DNA of 28,748 nucleotides from CAIYZT01 sp052387855 (GCA_052387855.1 JBQTIT010000075.1:1-28748); one strand, 5' to 3'. Positions 1-8,334 are shown, counted from the first letter of the stretch. Translations and numbers: made by a program. Notes: generated from the sequence alone by a model not told the origin.

Positions 1-230
1 GGTCGGGCGCTGGCCTCAGCGGTCTCATGCGGAACCGGTTTACCGGACATGTTTCCACACGGGCGGGAAAACGCAGTGCGTTTTCCTTTTCGCCCGACTT
101 AGGCCGAGGCCCTCGGCCAGCGCCCGCCCCGCCCATAGCGGGCGCTCCACGCCCGCCGGGTCGGGCGCCGGCCTCTGTAGTGTAGCGGAACCGCACATGC
201 CGATCCGTTGCCACACGGGCCAAGGTCATG
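1..230 (-). repeat. Structured intergenic repeat array, left end (inverted orientation)
   Basis: This block holds one and a half units of a repeat that recurs at 3364-3850 and 28271-28748, here in reverse orientation. Recognisable modules are the CCGGT/ACCGG inverted repeat near 37-47, a GAAAACGC/GCGTTTTC-type hairpin near 67-85, and a GGCCGAGG/CCTCGGCC palindrome at 102-118. Positions 9-48 are the exact reverse complement of the last 40 bases of the window. Short reading frames run through it but follow the repeat, not a protein family, so I see no gene here. The array stops just before the hrpB start and may supply its leader. Confidence 0.8.
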
Positions 231-299
231 CCCCTCCCTTTCCCCTCTTTCCACCTCATGGCTCTGGCCAAAGCCCGCGCGGCTTGGCATGACGGGGGC

Positions 300-2762
300 A
301 TGTCCGCCCTGCCCCGCCCCGACCTGCCCATCACCGACGCCCTGCCGGTCCTGCGTGCCGCCGTCGCGGGGGGCGGGCTGGCTGTCCTGCAGGCCCCGCC
401 GGGCGCCGGCAAGACCACGCTCGTCCCGCTCGATCTGCTTGATAGCGGCCTGATCGCGGGGCGCATCGTCATGCTCGAACCCCGGCGGCTCGCGGCCCGT
501 GCGGCGGCCGAGCGCATGGCCGAGACGCTGGGCGAGGCGCCGGGCGGCCGCGTCGGCTACCGCATCCGGGGCGAGGCGCGCGTCTCGGCCGCGACCCGCA
601 TCGAGGTGGTGACCGAGGGCATCCTGACCCGCATGATCCAGTCAGACCCCGAACTGGCCGGCGTCGGCTGCCTGATCTTCGACGAGTTCCACGAGCGCAG
701 CCTGAACGCCGATCTGGGGCTCGCCCTGGCGCTTGAACTGCGCGGCGCGCTGCGGCCTGACCTTGTGCTGGTCGTGATGTCGGCCACGCTTGATGCCGCC
801 CCCGTGGCGGCGCTCATGGACGGCGCGCCGCTGATCACCTCTGCGGGCCGCGCCTTTGCGGTCGAGACGCGCTGGCTTTCGCGGCCCGCCGACCCCGGGC
901 TGCGGTTCGAAACCGCGCTGGCCGGGCTGGTGGCCCAGGCGGCCGAAGAGACGGCCGAGGGCGGCATCCTGGTCTTTCTGCCGGGCGAGCCCGAAATCCG
1001 CCGCGTCGAGGCGGCGCTGCGCGGCCGGCTGGGGCCGGGTTTTTCCATTCGGCCGCTCTTTGGCGCCATGGATTTCGCCGCCCAGCGCGCCGCCCTGGCC
1101 CCCGCCCCGGGGCGCAAGGTGGTCCTGGCCACCTCGATCGCCGAAACCTCGCTGACCCTGCCCGACATCCGCTGCGTCGTAGACGGCGGGCTGGCCCGGC
1201 GCGCCCGGTTCGACCCCGGATCGGGCATGTCGCGGCTGGTGACCGGGCGGGTGACGCGCGCCGAGGCCGAGCAGCGGCGCGGCCGCGCCGGCCGCGTGGC
1301 GCCGGGGATCTGCTACCGGATGTGGTCGCGCGGCGAAGAGGGCGGCCTGGCCCCCTTTCCCCCCGCCGAGATCGAAAGCGGCGATCTGACCGGGCTGGCG
1401 CTGGAGCTGGCGCTCTGTGGCGCGCCGTCGCTGCCGTTTCTGACCCCGCCGCCCGCCCCCGCCCTGGCCGAGGCGCGCAGCCTTCTCGAAGCGCTGGGCG
1501 CCATCGCGGCGGGCCGCATCACCGCCCATGGCCGCCGGCTGGCGGCGCTGCCGCTGCACCCGCGCCTGGGGCACATGCTGGCGCTGGCTGGCCCTGCCGC
1601 CGCCCCGCTCGCCGCGCTGATGGCCGAGCGTGACCCCCTGCGCGGCGCCGGGCCCGACCTGGCCCTGCGCCTGCGCTGCCTTGTGGACCCGGCCGGGTTC
1701 GAGGCTGACACCGGCCATGCAGCCCATCGCGCCACCATCGAGCGCATTCGCGCCGAGGCGCGGCGGCTGGAGCGGGCCGTCCCGCGCGAGGGCGCGCTGG
1801 GCGATCTGTCGCCCGCGCAGATGGCGGCTCTGGCCTATCCCGACCGGATCGGCCTGCGCCGCAGGGGCGAGGCGCCGCGCTGGCTCCTGTCGGGAGGCAA
1901 GGGCGCGGCGATGGCGCCGGGCCTGTCGCTCTCGGGCGCGCGGCTGATCGTGGCGCTGGACCTTGACGGCGACCGGCAGGAGGCCGAGGTGCGCCTTGCG
2001 GCCGAGATCGGCGAGGACGAGCTGCGCGCGGTGCATGGCGCGGGGATCGCCTGGCACGAGGCCTGCGCCTGGTCGCGGCGCGAGGGCCGGGTGCTGGCCC
2101 GCCGGCAAGAGCGGCTGGGCGCGCTGGTGCTGGACGAGCGGCCCTGGCCCGAGGCCCCGCCCGAGGCGCTGGCCCGCGCCGCGCTAGAGGGGTATCGGCT
2201 GCTTGGCCCCTGCCTGAACCCAGCCGCGACGCGCCTGGCCGCCCGGATCGAACTGGCCCGGGCGGGCGGCGCCGGCTGGCCGGACAGCTCGGCCCCTGGT
2301 CTGATGGCCAGCGCCGGGGACTGGGCGCTGCCCTGGCTTGCCCATGTGCGCAGCGCCGCCGACCTCAGGGCGCTGGACCTGACCCCCGCCCTGCTGGCGC
2401 GGCTCGGCCCCGGGCAGCGGGCCGAGCTTGACCGGCTGGTACCGGCCCAGTTCACCACCCCGCTTGGCCGTGCGGTGCCGATCGACTACGACGGCGATGT
2501 CCCCTCGATCGAGCTGCGCCTGCAAGAGATGTTTGGCGTGACCACCCACCCGGTGGTGGGCGCCGCGCGTCTGCCCTTGCGCATCACGCTGATGTCGCCC
2601 GGGATGCGCCCCATTCAGGTCACGCGCGATCTGCCGGGGTTCTGGGCCAGCTCTTACGCCGAGGTGCGCAAGGACATGCGCGGCCGCTACCCGCGCCACC
2701 CCTGGCCCGAAGACCCCGCCGCCGCCCCGCCGACGCTGCGCGCCAAGCCGCGCGGCACCTGA
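300..2762 (+). CDS. hrpB: ATP-dependent RNA helicase HrpB (DEAH box)
   Basis: This is a superfamily 2 DEAH-type helicase of about 820 residues, the usual HrpB length. Walker A (APPGAGKT) lies at residues 32-39, followed by the DEFH box in IFDEFHER, motif III in VMSATLD, the TSIAETSLT segment, and motif VI in QRRGRAGRV. The C-terminus has the HrpB-type ending around KDMRGRYPRHPWPEDP. The reading frame is open back to 228, but the ATG at 300 gives an N-terminus (MSALPRPDLPI) that fits the family, and the upstream 24 residues look like repeat-derived sequence. HrpB is a predicted RNA helicase; its RNA target is poorly known in most bacteria. It is followed after 90 bp by a DgkA-type gene. Confidence 0.95.
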   Translation: MSALPRPDLPITDALPVLRAAVAGGGLAVLQAPPGAGKTTLVPLDLLDSGLIAGRIVMLEPRRLAARAAAERMAETLGEAPGGRVGYRIRGEARVSAATRIEVVTEGILTRMIQSDPELAGVGCLIFDEFHERSLNADLGLALALELRGALRPDLVLVVMSATLDAAPVAALMDGAPLITSAGRAFAVETRWLSRPADPGLRFETALAGLVAQAAEETAEGGILVFLPGEPEIRRVEAALRGRLGPGFSIRPLFGAMDFAAQRAALAPAPGRKVVLATSIAETSLTLPDIRCVVDGGLARRARFDPGSGMSRLVTGRVTRAEAEQRRGRAGRVAPGICYRMWSRGEEGGLAPFPPAEIESGDLTGLALELALCGAPSLPFLTPPPAPALAEARSLLEALGAIAAGRITAHGRRLAALPLHPRLGHMLALAGPAAAPLAALMAERDPLRGAGPDLALRLRCLVDPAGFEADTGHAAHRATIERIRAEARRLERAVPREGALGDLSPAQMAALAYPDRIGLRRRGEAPRWLLSGGKGAAMAPGLSLSGARLIVALDLDGDRQEAEVRLAAEIGEDELRAVHGAGIAWHEACAWSRREGRVLARRQERLGALVLDERPWPEAPPEALARAALEGYRLLGPCLNPAATRLAARIELARAGGAGWPDSSAPGLMASAGDWALPWLAHVRSAADLRALDLTPALLARLGPGQRAELDRLVPAQFTTPLGRAVPIDYDGDVPSIELRLQEMFGVTTHPVVGAARLPLRITLMSPGMRPIQVTRDLPGFWASSYAEVRKDMRGRYPRHPWPEDPAAAPPTLRAKPRGT

Positions 2763-2852
2763 GCCCTCCTTGCGCAGAACCCCCAAGGCGCCGTTTGCCC
2801 CCGCGGGGGATTTGCGCAAAGATGGCGGGCGGCACGGCATTGGGGGGGCGCG

Positions 2853-3215
2853 ATGCAAGAATTCCTGGGCAGCGAGATCCGGCGGATCGCCAATACCTTT
2901 GTCTGGTCCTGGCAGGGCTGGCGGGCGGCCTGGGCCAGCGAAAAGACCCTGCGGCAGTGGAGCATCGTCAACCTCTTGTCAGCCGCCCTGGCCTTTTCGG
3001 TCGACCTGACCCCCGGAGAGCGGGCGCTGATCCTGGCGCTGGGGCTGCTGATCCTGGCAGCGGAGCTTGGCAACACCGCGCTGGAGGTGGCGATCGACTA
3101 CATCTCGACCGAGCAGCATCCGCTGGCGAAAAAGGCCAAGGACTGCGGCTCGGCCTGCGTGGCGCTGACCGCGCTTGCCGGCGGGGTGGCCTGGGTGGTC
3201 CTGCTGGTCGGCTAG
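2853..3215 (+). CDS. dgkA: Diacylglycerol kinase, DgkA family (integral membrane)
   Basis: The 120-residue protein has the size and three hydrophobic segments of the small bacterial DgkA kinases, with an amphipathic N-terminus. The family signature is visible as AELGNTALEVAID (Glu71, Asn74 and Glu78 correspond to the catalytic region) and AKKAKDCGSACV near 92-103. DgkA enzymes use ATP to phosphorylate diacylglycerol, recycling lipid released during envelope assembly; some members use undecaprenol instead, and the sequence cannot tell which. The start at 2853 follows a purine-rich GGGGGGGCG stretch. A perfect TTTGCGCAAA palindrome lies at 2811-2820, upstream of the start. It is followed by the 690-bp repeat block. 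Confidence 0.88.
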   Translation: MQEFLGSEIRRIANTFVWSWQGWRAAWASEKTLRQWSIVNLLSAALAFSVDLTPGERALILALGLLILAAELGNTALEVAIDYISTEQHPLAKKAKDCGSACVALTALAGGVAWVVLLVG

Positions 3216-3480
3216 GGCGGATCGAGCCCGGCCAAGACCAGCGCCGAAGCCGACGACGCGGGGAAAAGGGTCGGCGCAGGGACCCGGGCGGGAACATGGG
3301 CGGGCGAGCAGTTCCGCCCTCATCAGATGGGCCAGCGCCCTTGGCGGACTGCCGAGGTGCCCCCTCATGACCCCGGCGACTGCCTCGGCCAAGGCGGGGC
3401 CGGGCAGGGAAACGGTGAAGGCAGACCGGTTCCGCATCAGTGACTGAGGCCAGCGCCCGCCTGGGGGTGGGTCGGGCGCT

Positions 3481-3507
3481 GGCCGAGGGCCTTTGGGGCC
3501 CTCGGCC
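3481..3507. repeat. Perfect 11-bp inverted repeat (hairpin module of the repeat unit)
   Basis: GGCCGAGGGCC and GGCCCTCGGCC are perfect arms around a 5-nt TTTGG loop. No T-tract follows, so it is not a standard intrinsic terminator. The same element recurs at 3693-3719 and 28583-28609. Confidence 0.85.
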
Positions 3508-3692
3508 GGGATGAAGCAGGCGGTATCGCATGACTTCGGCGATAGCCTCAGCCAAATCGGAAGGAGAAGGAAACGCACCGCGTTTCCCCGACCGTGTTGA
3601 AGCCTGTCCGGTAAACCGGTTCCGCTACACCGACAGAGGCCAGCGCCTGACCTGGCTGGCGCGAAGCGCCTGCCGGGGGAAGGGCAGGCGCG

Positions 3693-3719
3693 GGCCGAGG
3701 GCCTTTGGGGCCCTCGGCC
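3693..3719. repeat. Perfect 11-bp inverted repeat, second copy
   Basis: The sequence is identical to the hairpin at 3481-3507, including the TTTGG loop. It sits at the end of the repeat unit that begins at 3528. Confidence 0.85.
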
Positions 3720-3905
3720 GGGGATAGGGTGGGCCTTCGCATGACCTCGGCGAGTGCCTCGGCCAAAGCCGGCCAGGCAGAAAGGGAACGGCACCGCCTC
3801 TCCCTACCCGTGGGAAAGCCTGTCCGGATGACCGGGACCGCCGTCACCGCAAAGGCCGCCTCGGGCGGACCGGCAAACGCTCCGCCGGCCCAATGCCCCG
3901 GGCCG

Positions 3906-4319
3906 CTATCCGCGCGCGGCGCGCAGGCGGATGATCACATCGACCCGCGCCACCTGCATGCCGGCCGGCGCGCTGGGCAGGGTCGCGATGCTTAGATCCT
4001 CGGCCGGGGCGTCGGTCAGCGCGTGGCTGTCCTCCCAGTAGAAATGCGGATGATCGTCAAGCCGGGTGTCAAAATAGCTGCCCGCGCCGTCGACCACGAT
4101 CTCGTTGACCAGACCGGCGGCGCAAAAGGCGCGCAGGGTGTTGTAGACCGTCGCCAGACTGACCCTCTCGCCCGCGGCGACCGCGGCGGCATAAAGCCCC
4201 TCGGCCGTCTCGTGGCGGCCCAGCCCGTCACCGACCAGAAGCGCGGCCAGCGCAAGCCGCTGCCGCGTCGGGCGCAGGTTGCCGCCGGAAAGCCAGGTCG
4301 AGGGGCTGGGTTGGGTCAA
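3906..4319 (-). CDS. irr: Irr-type iron response regulator (Fur family)
   Basis: The 137-residue protein has the Fur-family winged helix: LRPTRQRLALAALL near 16-29 and SLATVYNTLRAF near 54-65. It then has the Irr-like middle GSYFDTRLDDHPHFYWED, with a His-Pro-His version of the usual His cluster, and lacks the CxxC zinc motifs of true Fur. The ending PAGMQVARVDVIIRLR also fits Irr. Irr proteins sense haem or iron status and act as repressors or activators of iron, haem and Fe-S genes in alphaproteobacteria. The only usable start is TTG at 4319: an in-frame TGA lies four codons upstream, and the nearby ATG at 4332 is out of frame. The gene is divergent from fabA, with 158 bp between starts. 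Confidence 0.88.
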   Translation of the reverse strand: MTQPSPSTWLSGGNLRPTRQRLALAALLVGDGLGRHETAEGLYAAAVAAGERVSLATVYNTLRAFCAAGLVNEIVVDGAGSYFDTRLDDHPHFYWEDSHALTDAPAEDLSIATLPSAPAGMQVARVDVIIRLRAARG

Positions 4320-4350
4320 GCGCGGGTCTCATGCCAGATGCATCCCCCGC

Positions 4351-4380
4351 AGCATACAGGCGCCCCGCCCCCCGGTTCAA
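4351..4380 (-). promoter_or_regulatory. Candidate promoter of irr
   Basis: On the minus strand, TTGAAC (4380-4375) is separated by 18 bp from TATGCT (4356-4351), which is preceded by TG as in extended -10 promoters. A transcript would start about 25 nt upstream of the TTG start codon. This is a visual match only. A weaker candidate for fabA on the plus strand is TTGCCT (4418-4423) and TACGAG (4442-4447). Confidence 0.4.
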
Positions 4381-4477
4381 ACGGAATCGTCGCGTCGGCA
4401 CGGCGCCGGACCCGCCCTTGCCTCGGGCCGCCCTGCTCTGGTACGAGGGGGAAAGCGACAGCAGGGATCATCGGCGC

Positions 4478-4987
4478 ATGGGCAATTTTCCGTCTTCCTT
4501 TGGCAAGGACGAACTCTTGAAATGCGCGAGGGGAGAGCTTTTCGGCCCCGGCAACGCGCAGCTTCCCGCCCCGCCGATGCTGATGATGGACCGCATCACC
4601 GAAATCTCCGAGGACGGCGGGCTGCACGGCAAGGGCCATGTGCTGGCCGAATTCGACATCACCCCCGACCTGTGGTTCTTTGACTGCCATTTTCCCGGCA
4701 ACCCGATCATGCCCGGCTGCCTTGGCCTTGACGGTCTGTGGCAACTGACCGGCTTCAACCTCGGCTGGCGCGGCTGGCAGGGGCGCGGCTACGCGCTGGG
4801 CGTGGGCGAGGTCAAGCTGACCGGCATGGTGCGCCCCGACCGCAAGTTGCTGACCTACAAAGTGGATTTCACCAAGGCCATCCAGACCCGCCGTCTGACC
4901 ATGGGCGTGGCCGACGGGATCGTCGAGGCCGACGGCGAGGTCATCTACATCGTCAAGGACATGAAGGTTGCCCTTTCGGCAAACTGA
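4478..4987 (+). CDS. fabA: 3-hydroxydecanoyl-ACP dehydratase/isomerase FabA
   Basis: This 169-residue hot-dog enzyme dehydrates beta-hydroxyacyl-ACP and isomerises trans-2- to cis-3-decenoyl-ACP, the branch point to unsaturated fatty acids. The active-site region FDCHFPGNPIMPGCLGLDGLWQ is intact, with catalytic His71 and Asp85, and the N-terminal segment LFGPGNAQLPAPPMLMMDRI is typical. The frame is open back to 4331, but the ATG at 4478 gives the family length and the N-terminus MGNFPSSFGKDELL. An AGCAGGGA stretch lies about 10 nt upstream. FabB follows after 21 bp, and FabA and FabB normally work together. Confidence 0.96.
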   Translation: MGNFPSSFGKDELLKCARGELFGPGNAQLPAPPMLMMDRITEISEDGGLHGKGHVLAEFDITPDLWFFDCHFPGNPIMPGCLGLDGLWQLTGFNLGWRGWQGRGYALGVGEVKLTGMVRPDRKLLTYKVDFTKAIQTRRLTMGVADGIVEADGEVIYIVKDMKVALSAN

Positions 4988-5008
4988 CAACACACGAAAG
5001 GATTTCCC

Positions 5009-6238
5009 ATGCGCCGCGTCGTCATCACCGGGATCGGCATCATCTCGTCCATCGGCAACAACGCGGCCGAGGTCGAGGCCTCGCTGCGCGCCGGGCGCTC
5101 GGGCATCGTCTTTGCCCCCGACTACGCCGAGCACGGCTTTCGCAGCCAGGTCCACGGCATGCCCCAGATCAAGCTTGAGGATCACATCGACAAGCGCGAC
5201 ATGCGGTTCATGGGGCCGGGAGCGGCCTACAACTTTTTGGCCATGAAGCAGGCCATCGCGGATTCGGGGCTGGAAGAGGGCGACATTTCAAACGAGCGTA
5301 CTGGCCTCGTGATGGGCTCGGGCGGCCCGTCCACCTCAAACTTCTTTGTGGCCTTCGATGCGGTGCTGAACAAGGGCGCGCCGAAGAAGATGGGCCCCTT
5401 CATGGTCACGCGCTGCATGTCCAGCACCAACTCGGCCTGCCTGGCGACGCCGTTCAGGATCAAGGGCGTGAACTATTCCATCACCTCGGCCTGCTCGACA
5501 TCCGCCCATTGCATCGGCAACGGGGTGGAGCAGATCCAGATGGGCAAGCAGGACATCGTCTTTGCCGGCGGCGGCGAGGAGCTGGACTGGACCCTGTCCT
5601 GCCTGTTCGACGCCATGGGCGCGATGAGCAGCAAGTACAACGACACCCCGGCCAGCGCCTCGCGCGCCTATGACGCCACGCGTGACGGCTTCGTGATCGC
5701 CGGCGGCGGCGGGGTCGTGGTGCTCGAAGAGCTGTCGCACGCCCTGGCGCGCGGGGCAAAGATCTATGGCGAGGTCACGGGCTACGGCGCCACCTCGGAC
5801 GGACACGACATGGTTGCCCCCTCGGGCGAGGGGGGCGAGCGGTCGATGCGCGTCGCGCTGGCCAGCCTGCCCCTGGGGCGCCGGATTGACTACATCAACA
5901 GCCACGGCACCTCGACCGTGGTGGGCGATGTGACCGAGATGGAGGCGATCCGCCGCGTCTTTGGCCGGGGGCAGACGCCGCCCGTCTCGTCGACCAAATC
6001 GCTGACCGGCCACTCGCTGGGCGCGACCGGGGTACATGAGGCGATCTACAGCCTCTTAATGATGCAGGGCAATTTCATCACCGCCTCGGCCAATGTCACC
6101 ACGCTTGACCCCGCGCTGGACGCCGCTGAAATCGTCACAACCCTGCGCGAGAATGTCAGCCTGGACAGCGTTCTGTCCAATTCCTTCGGCTTTGGCGGCA
6201 CCAACGCCACCCTGGTCATGAGCAGATATCAAGGATAA
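5009..6238 (+). CDS. fabB: 3-oxoacyl-ACP synthase I FabB
   Basis: The 409-residue ketoacyl-ACP synthase elongates acyl-ACP with malonyl-ACP and is needed to extend the cis-3-decenoyl product of FabA. The thiolase-fold catalytic triad is present: Cys162 in ITSACSTSAH, His299 in NSHGTST, and His335 with Lys330 in STKSLTGHSLGATG. The C-terminal glycine loop NSFGFGGTNA is intact. The start follows an AAAGGA ribosome binding site. The gene sits 21 bp after fabA and 5 bp before fabI, so the three are almost certainly cotranscribed. Confidence 0.97.
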   Translation: MRRVVITGIGIISSIGNNAAEVEASLRAGRSGIVFAPDYAEHGFRSQVHGMPQIKLEDHIDKRDMRFMGPGAAYNFLAMKQAIADSGLEEGDISNERTGLVMGSGGPSTSNFFVAFDAVLNKGAPKKMGPFMVTRCMSSTNSACLATPFRIKGVNYSITSACSTSAHCIGNGVEQIQMGKQDIVFAGGGEELDWTLSCLFDAMGAMSSKYNDTPASASRAYDATRDGFVIAGGGGVVVLEELSHALARGAKIYGEVTGYGATSDGHDMVAPSGEGGERSMRVALASLPLGRRIDYINSHGTSTVVGDVTEMEAIRRVFGRGQTPPVSSTKSLTGHSLGATGVHEAIYSLLMMQGNFITASANVTTLDPALDAAEIVTTLRENVSLDSVLSNSFGFGGTNATLVMSRYQG

Positions 6239-6243
6239 CCGAC

Positions 6244-7032
6244 ATGGCCGAACTTATGCGTGGCAAGCGCGGGCTGGTGATGGGCGTGGCCAACGAGCGG
6301 TCGATCGCCTGGGGCATCGCGTCGGCCCTGGCGGCCGAGGGGGCGGAACTGGCCTTTTCCTATCAGGGCGAGGCCTTTGGCAAAAGGGTGGAGCCGCTGG
6401 CGGCCTCGGTCGGGTCGGATTTCCTGCTCGATGTCGATGTCGGCAATGACGCCAGCCTGGAGGCCTGCTTTGCCGCGCTCAAAGACCGCTGGGGAACGAT
6501 CGACTTTCTGATCCACGCCATCGCCTTTTCCGACAAGAACGAGTTGACGGGCCGCTTCATCAACACCAGCCGGGGCAATTTCAGCAATTCTCTGGCGATC
6601 TCGTGCTTTTCCTTCATCGACGTGGCGCGCCGCGCGTCAGAACTGATGCCGACCGGCGGCAGCCTGATCACGCTGACCTATGGCGGATCGAACCGGGTGA
6701 CGCCGAATTACAACGTCATGGGCGTGGCCAAGGCGGCGCTGGAATCGGCCACACGCTACCTTGCCAACGATCTTGGCCCGCAGCAGATCCGCGTCAACGC
6801 CATCTCGCCCGGCCCGATGAAGACCTTGGCCGGCGCGGCCATCGGCGGGGCGCGGGCAACCTTTCGCCATACCGAGGCCAACGCGCCGATGCGCTCGAAC
6901 GCGACGCTTGAGGCGATCGGCGGCACGGCGGTCTGGCTGTGCAGCGACTACGGCAACTGCACCACAGGCGAGATCGTGCATGTCGATTGCGGCTTTCACG
7001 TTCTGGGCATGCCGCAGCAGGACAATCTTTAA
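6244..7032 (+). CDS. fabI: Enoyl-ACP reductase FabI
   Basis: This 262-residue short-chain dehydrogenase-type enzyme catalyses the last step of each fatty-acid elongation cycle with NAD(P)H. The dinucleotide-binding N-terminus reads GLVMGVANERSIAWGIA, and the active-site residues are Tyr146, Tyr156 and Lys163 (YNVMGVAKAALES), the same spacing as in E. coli FabI. FabI is the target of triclosan-type inhibitors, but resistance cannot be judged from this sequence. Its ribosome binding site (AAGG) lies inside the last codons of fabB, which suggests coupled translation. Confidence 0.96.
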   Translation: MAELMRGKRGLVMGVANERSIAWGIASALAAEGAELAFSYQGEAFGKRVEPLAASVGSDFLLDVDVGNDASLEACFAALKDRWGTIDFLIHAIAFSDKNELTGRFINTSRGNFSNSLAISCFSFIDVARRASELMPTGGSLITLTYGGSNRVTPNYNVMGVAKAALESATRYLANDLGPQQIRVNAISPGPMKTLAGAAIGGARATFRHTEANAPMRSNATLEAIGGTAVWLCSDYGNCTTGEIVHVDCGFHVLGMPQQDNL

Positions 7033-7054
7033 CCAGTAAACCGGGACCACGACC

Positions 7055-7462
7055 ATGCCGCAGATGATTTTCGTGAACCTGCCGATCACCGACGTCAAGC
7101 GCTCGCGCCGGTTCTACGAGGCGCTGGGATACCGGATCAACGAGCAGTTTTCGGACGAGACGACCGCCTGCGTCGTCGTCTCGGACACGATCTATTTCAT
7201 GATCCTGGAGCAGGAGCGGTTCAAGAGCTTCCTGACCGGCCCGATGGGCGATCCGGCCAAGGCGACCGCCGTTCTGATGGCGCTGAGCCAGGACAGCCGC
7301 GACGCGGTCGATGCCTTTGCCGCCACCGCCCTGTCGCATGGCGGGTCCGAGCCCAAGGCGCCCACCGACATGGGATTCATGTACAACCGCACGATCTGCG
7401 ATCCGGACGGCAATACGTTCGAGCCGTTCTGGATGGACCCCGCGGCGGCGGCGGGCGGCTGA
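7055..7462 (+). CDS. VOC-fold protein (glyoxalase/bleomycin-resistance superfamily)
   Basis: The 135-residue protein has the VOC pattern: a beta-strand start MIFVNLPITDVKRSRRFYEALGY, a second half with VDAFAATALSHGG, and the ending DPDGNTFEPFW. The superfamily includes glyoxalases, dioxygenases and antibiotic-binding proteins, so the substrate cannot be assigned. The usual N-terminal metal-binding His is replaced by Asn8 in this start (MPQMIFVN), while the C-terminal Glu in FEPFW is kept. It begins 22 bp after fabI on the same strand and may be the last gene of the fab operon. No strong ribosome binding site is visible. Confidence 0.8.
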   Translation: MPQMIFVNLPITDVKRSRRFYEALGYRINEQFSDETTACVVVSDTIYFMILEQERFKSFLTGPMGDPAKATAVLMALSQDSRDAVDAFAATALSHGGSEPKAPTDMGFMYNRTICDPDGNTFEPFWMDPAAAAGG

Positions 7463-7477
7463 TCTGACGAAAGCGGC

Positions 7478-7551
7478 TGGAGCGGGCGACGGGAATCGAA
7501 CCCGTGTCTTTAGCTTGGAAGGCTAAGGTCTTACCATTACACAACGCCCGC
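7478..7551 (-). tRNA. tRNA-Gly (anticodon TCC)
   Basis: Read on the minus strand, GCGGGCG and CGCCCGC form the 7-bp acceptor stem, with T as discriminator and an encoded CCA (7480-7478). The anticodon loop CTTCCAA contains TCC, reading GGA codons. The T-arm has the GGTTCGATTCC consensus. It is transcribed opposite to the fab operon, and no integrase or attachment-site duplication is visible beside it. Confidence 0.95.
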
Positions 7552-7596
7552 GCTGGGCCGCTCAATAGCACCGGGCGGCGGCAGGCTCAAGGGTGA

Positions 7597-8250
7597 TCAG
7601 GCCGCAACGGGCGCGATCAGGTGCGCCCCCGTGGCGCGGTTCGAGTTCACCTCGACCCCCACCCGGTGCATCCGCAGCACCCTTGGCGGCGTGGGCCGCA
7701 TCAGGCGGGCAGCGCCATGCCCCGCCTCGCCCAGCCACAGGGGCCAGTCGGCGGGATCCAGAATGACCGGCTCGCGGTCGTGGATGCCGGCCATGCCCGG
7801 GCCCGCCTCGGTGCTGACGACGGCGCAGGTGACCTGATCGCCCCAGCGCTGCCAGATCGCGGCCAGCGCCATCGGCGCGCCGTCGGCGCGGGTGATGTAA
7901 TAGGGCAGCCGCGTCTTGTCCGGCCCCGCGGTCCATTCGTAAAAGCCGCTGGCCGGAACGATGCAGCGCCGCGCCCGCACCGCCTCGCGAAAGGCGGGCT
8001 TGTCGGCCACGGTATCCGACCGCGCGTTGATGATCAGCGGGCCGTCGGTGGGGGCCTTGTACCACGACGGGATGAACCCCCAGCGCATCGCCTGCAACCG
8101 CCGCATCCCGCCGTCCGAGGTGACAACCGCCACCGGCTGGGTGGGGCAGATGTTGTGGCGCGGGCCGGGCGGAAGGTCGTTGCCCGGCGTCGCCCCGAAC
8201 AGCGCCGCCAGCGCCTCGTTCGGGTGGGTGATGGTGAAGCGGCCGCACAT
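7597..8250 (-). CDS. SRAP domain protein (YedK/HMCES-like abasic-site sensor)
   Basis: The 217-residue protein matches SRAP/YedK proteins, which form a covalent link to abasic sites in single-stranded DNA and so protect them at replication forks. Catalytic Cys2 follows directly from the start (MCGRFTI). The other expected residues are visible as Asn75 in INARSD, Glu105 in SGFYEW and His157 in IHDREPVIL. The frame is open upstream as far as 8649, but activity requires Cys at position 2 after Met removal, which fixes the start at 8250. It is divergent from the DUF952 gene, with 84 bp between starts. Confidence 0.94.
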   Translation of the reverse strand: MCGRFTITHPNEALAALFGATPGNDLPPGPRHNICPTQPVAVVTSDGGMRRLQAMRWGFIPSWYKAPTDGPLIINARSDTVADKPAFREAVRARRCIVPASGFYEWTAGPDKTRLPYYITRADGAPMALAAIWQRWGDQVTCAVVSTEAGPGMAGIHDREPVILDPADWPLWLGEAGHGAARLMRPTPPRVLRMHRVGVEVNSNRATGAHLIAPVAA

Positions 8251-8334
8251 GGGGCAAATCTGCCGCGCGGGCGGACAAAGGTCCAGCCCCCCCGGGGCAT
8301 TGACCCCACCGCCCATTCGCGGCATGAACCCCGC

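Larger units (their letters stand above)
3216..3905 (+). repeat. Gene-free block of structured repeats between dgkA and irr
   Basis: About 690 bp without a credible gene. Repeat units begin at roughly 3364, 3528 and 3739, each opening with a CATGAC(C/T)TCGGC-like motif followed by GCCTCGGCCAA. The part from 3216 to 3363 is a badly decayed copy, and the sequence decays again after about 3850. The best unit (3528-3738) carries a GAAACGC-ACC-GCGTTTC hairpin, a CCGGT-AA-ACCGG hairpin, and a GGCCGAGGGCC/GGCCCTCGGCC hairpin. Orientation is the same as the right-end array and opposite to the left-end one. Confidence 0.82.

Noticed and set aside
2798..2809. Intrinsic terminator after hrpB (CCCCCGCGGGGG)
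   Set aside because: It is a loopless palindrome followed only by ATTT, so it is unlikely to terminate efficiently.
2979..3794. Minus-strand open frame of 271 codons over dgkA and the repeat block
   Set aside because: It is antisense to dgkA and its protein follows the repeat units, with the same phrases recurring in frames at both window ends. It has no protein-family features.
7478..7551. tRNA-Gly as an integration site for a genomic island
   Set aside because: There is no integrase, no repeated 3' end of the tRNA in the window, and the flanking genes are ordinary housekeeping types.
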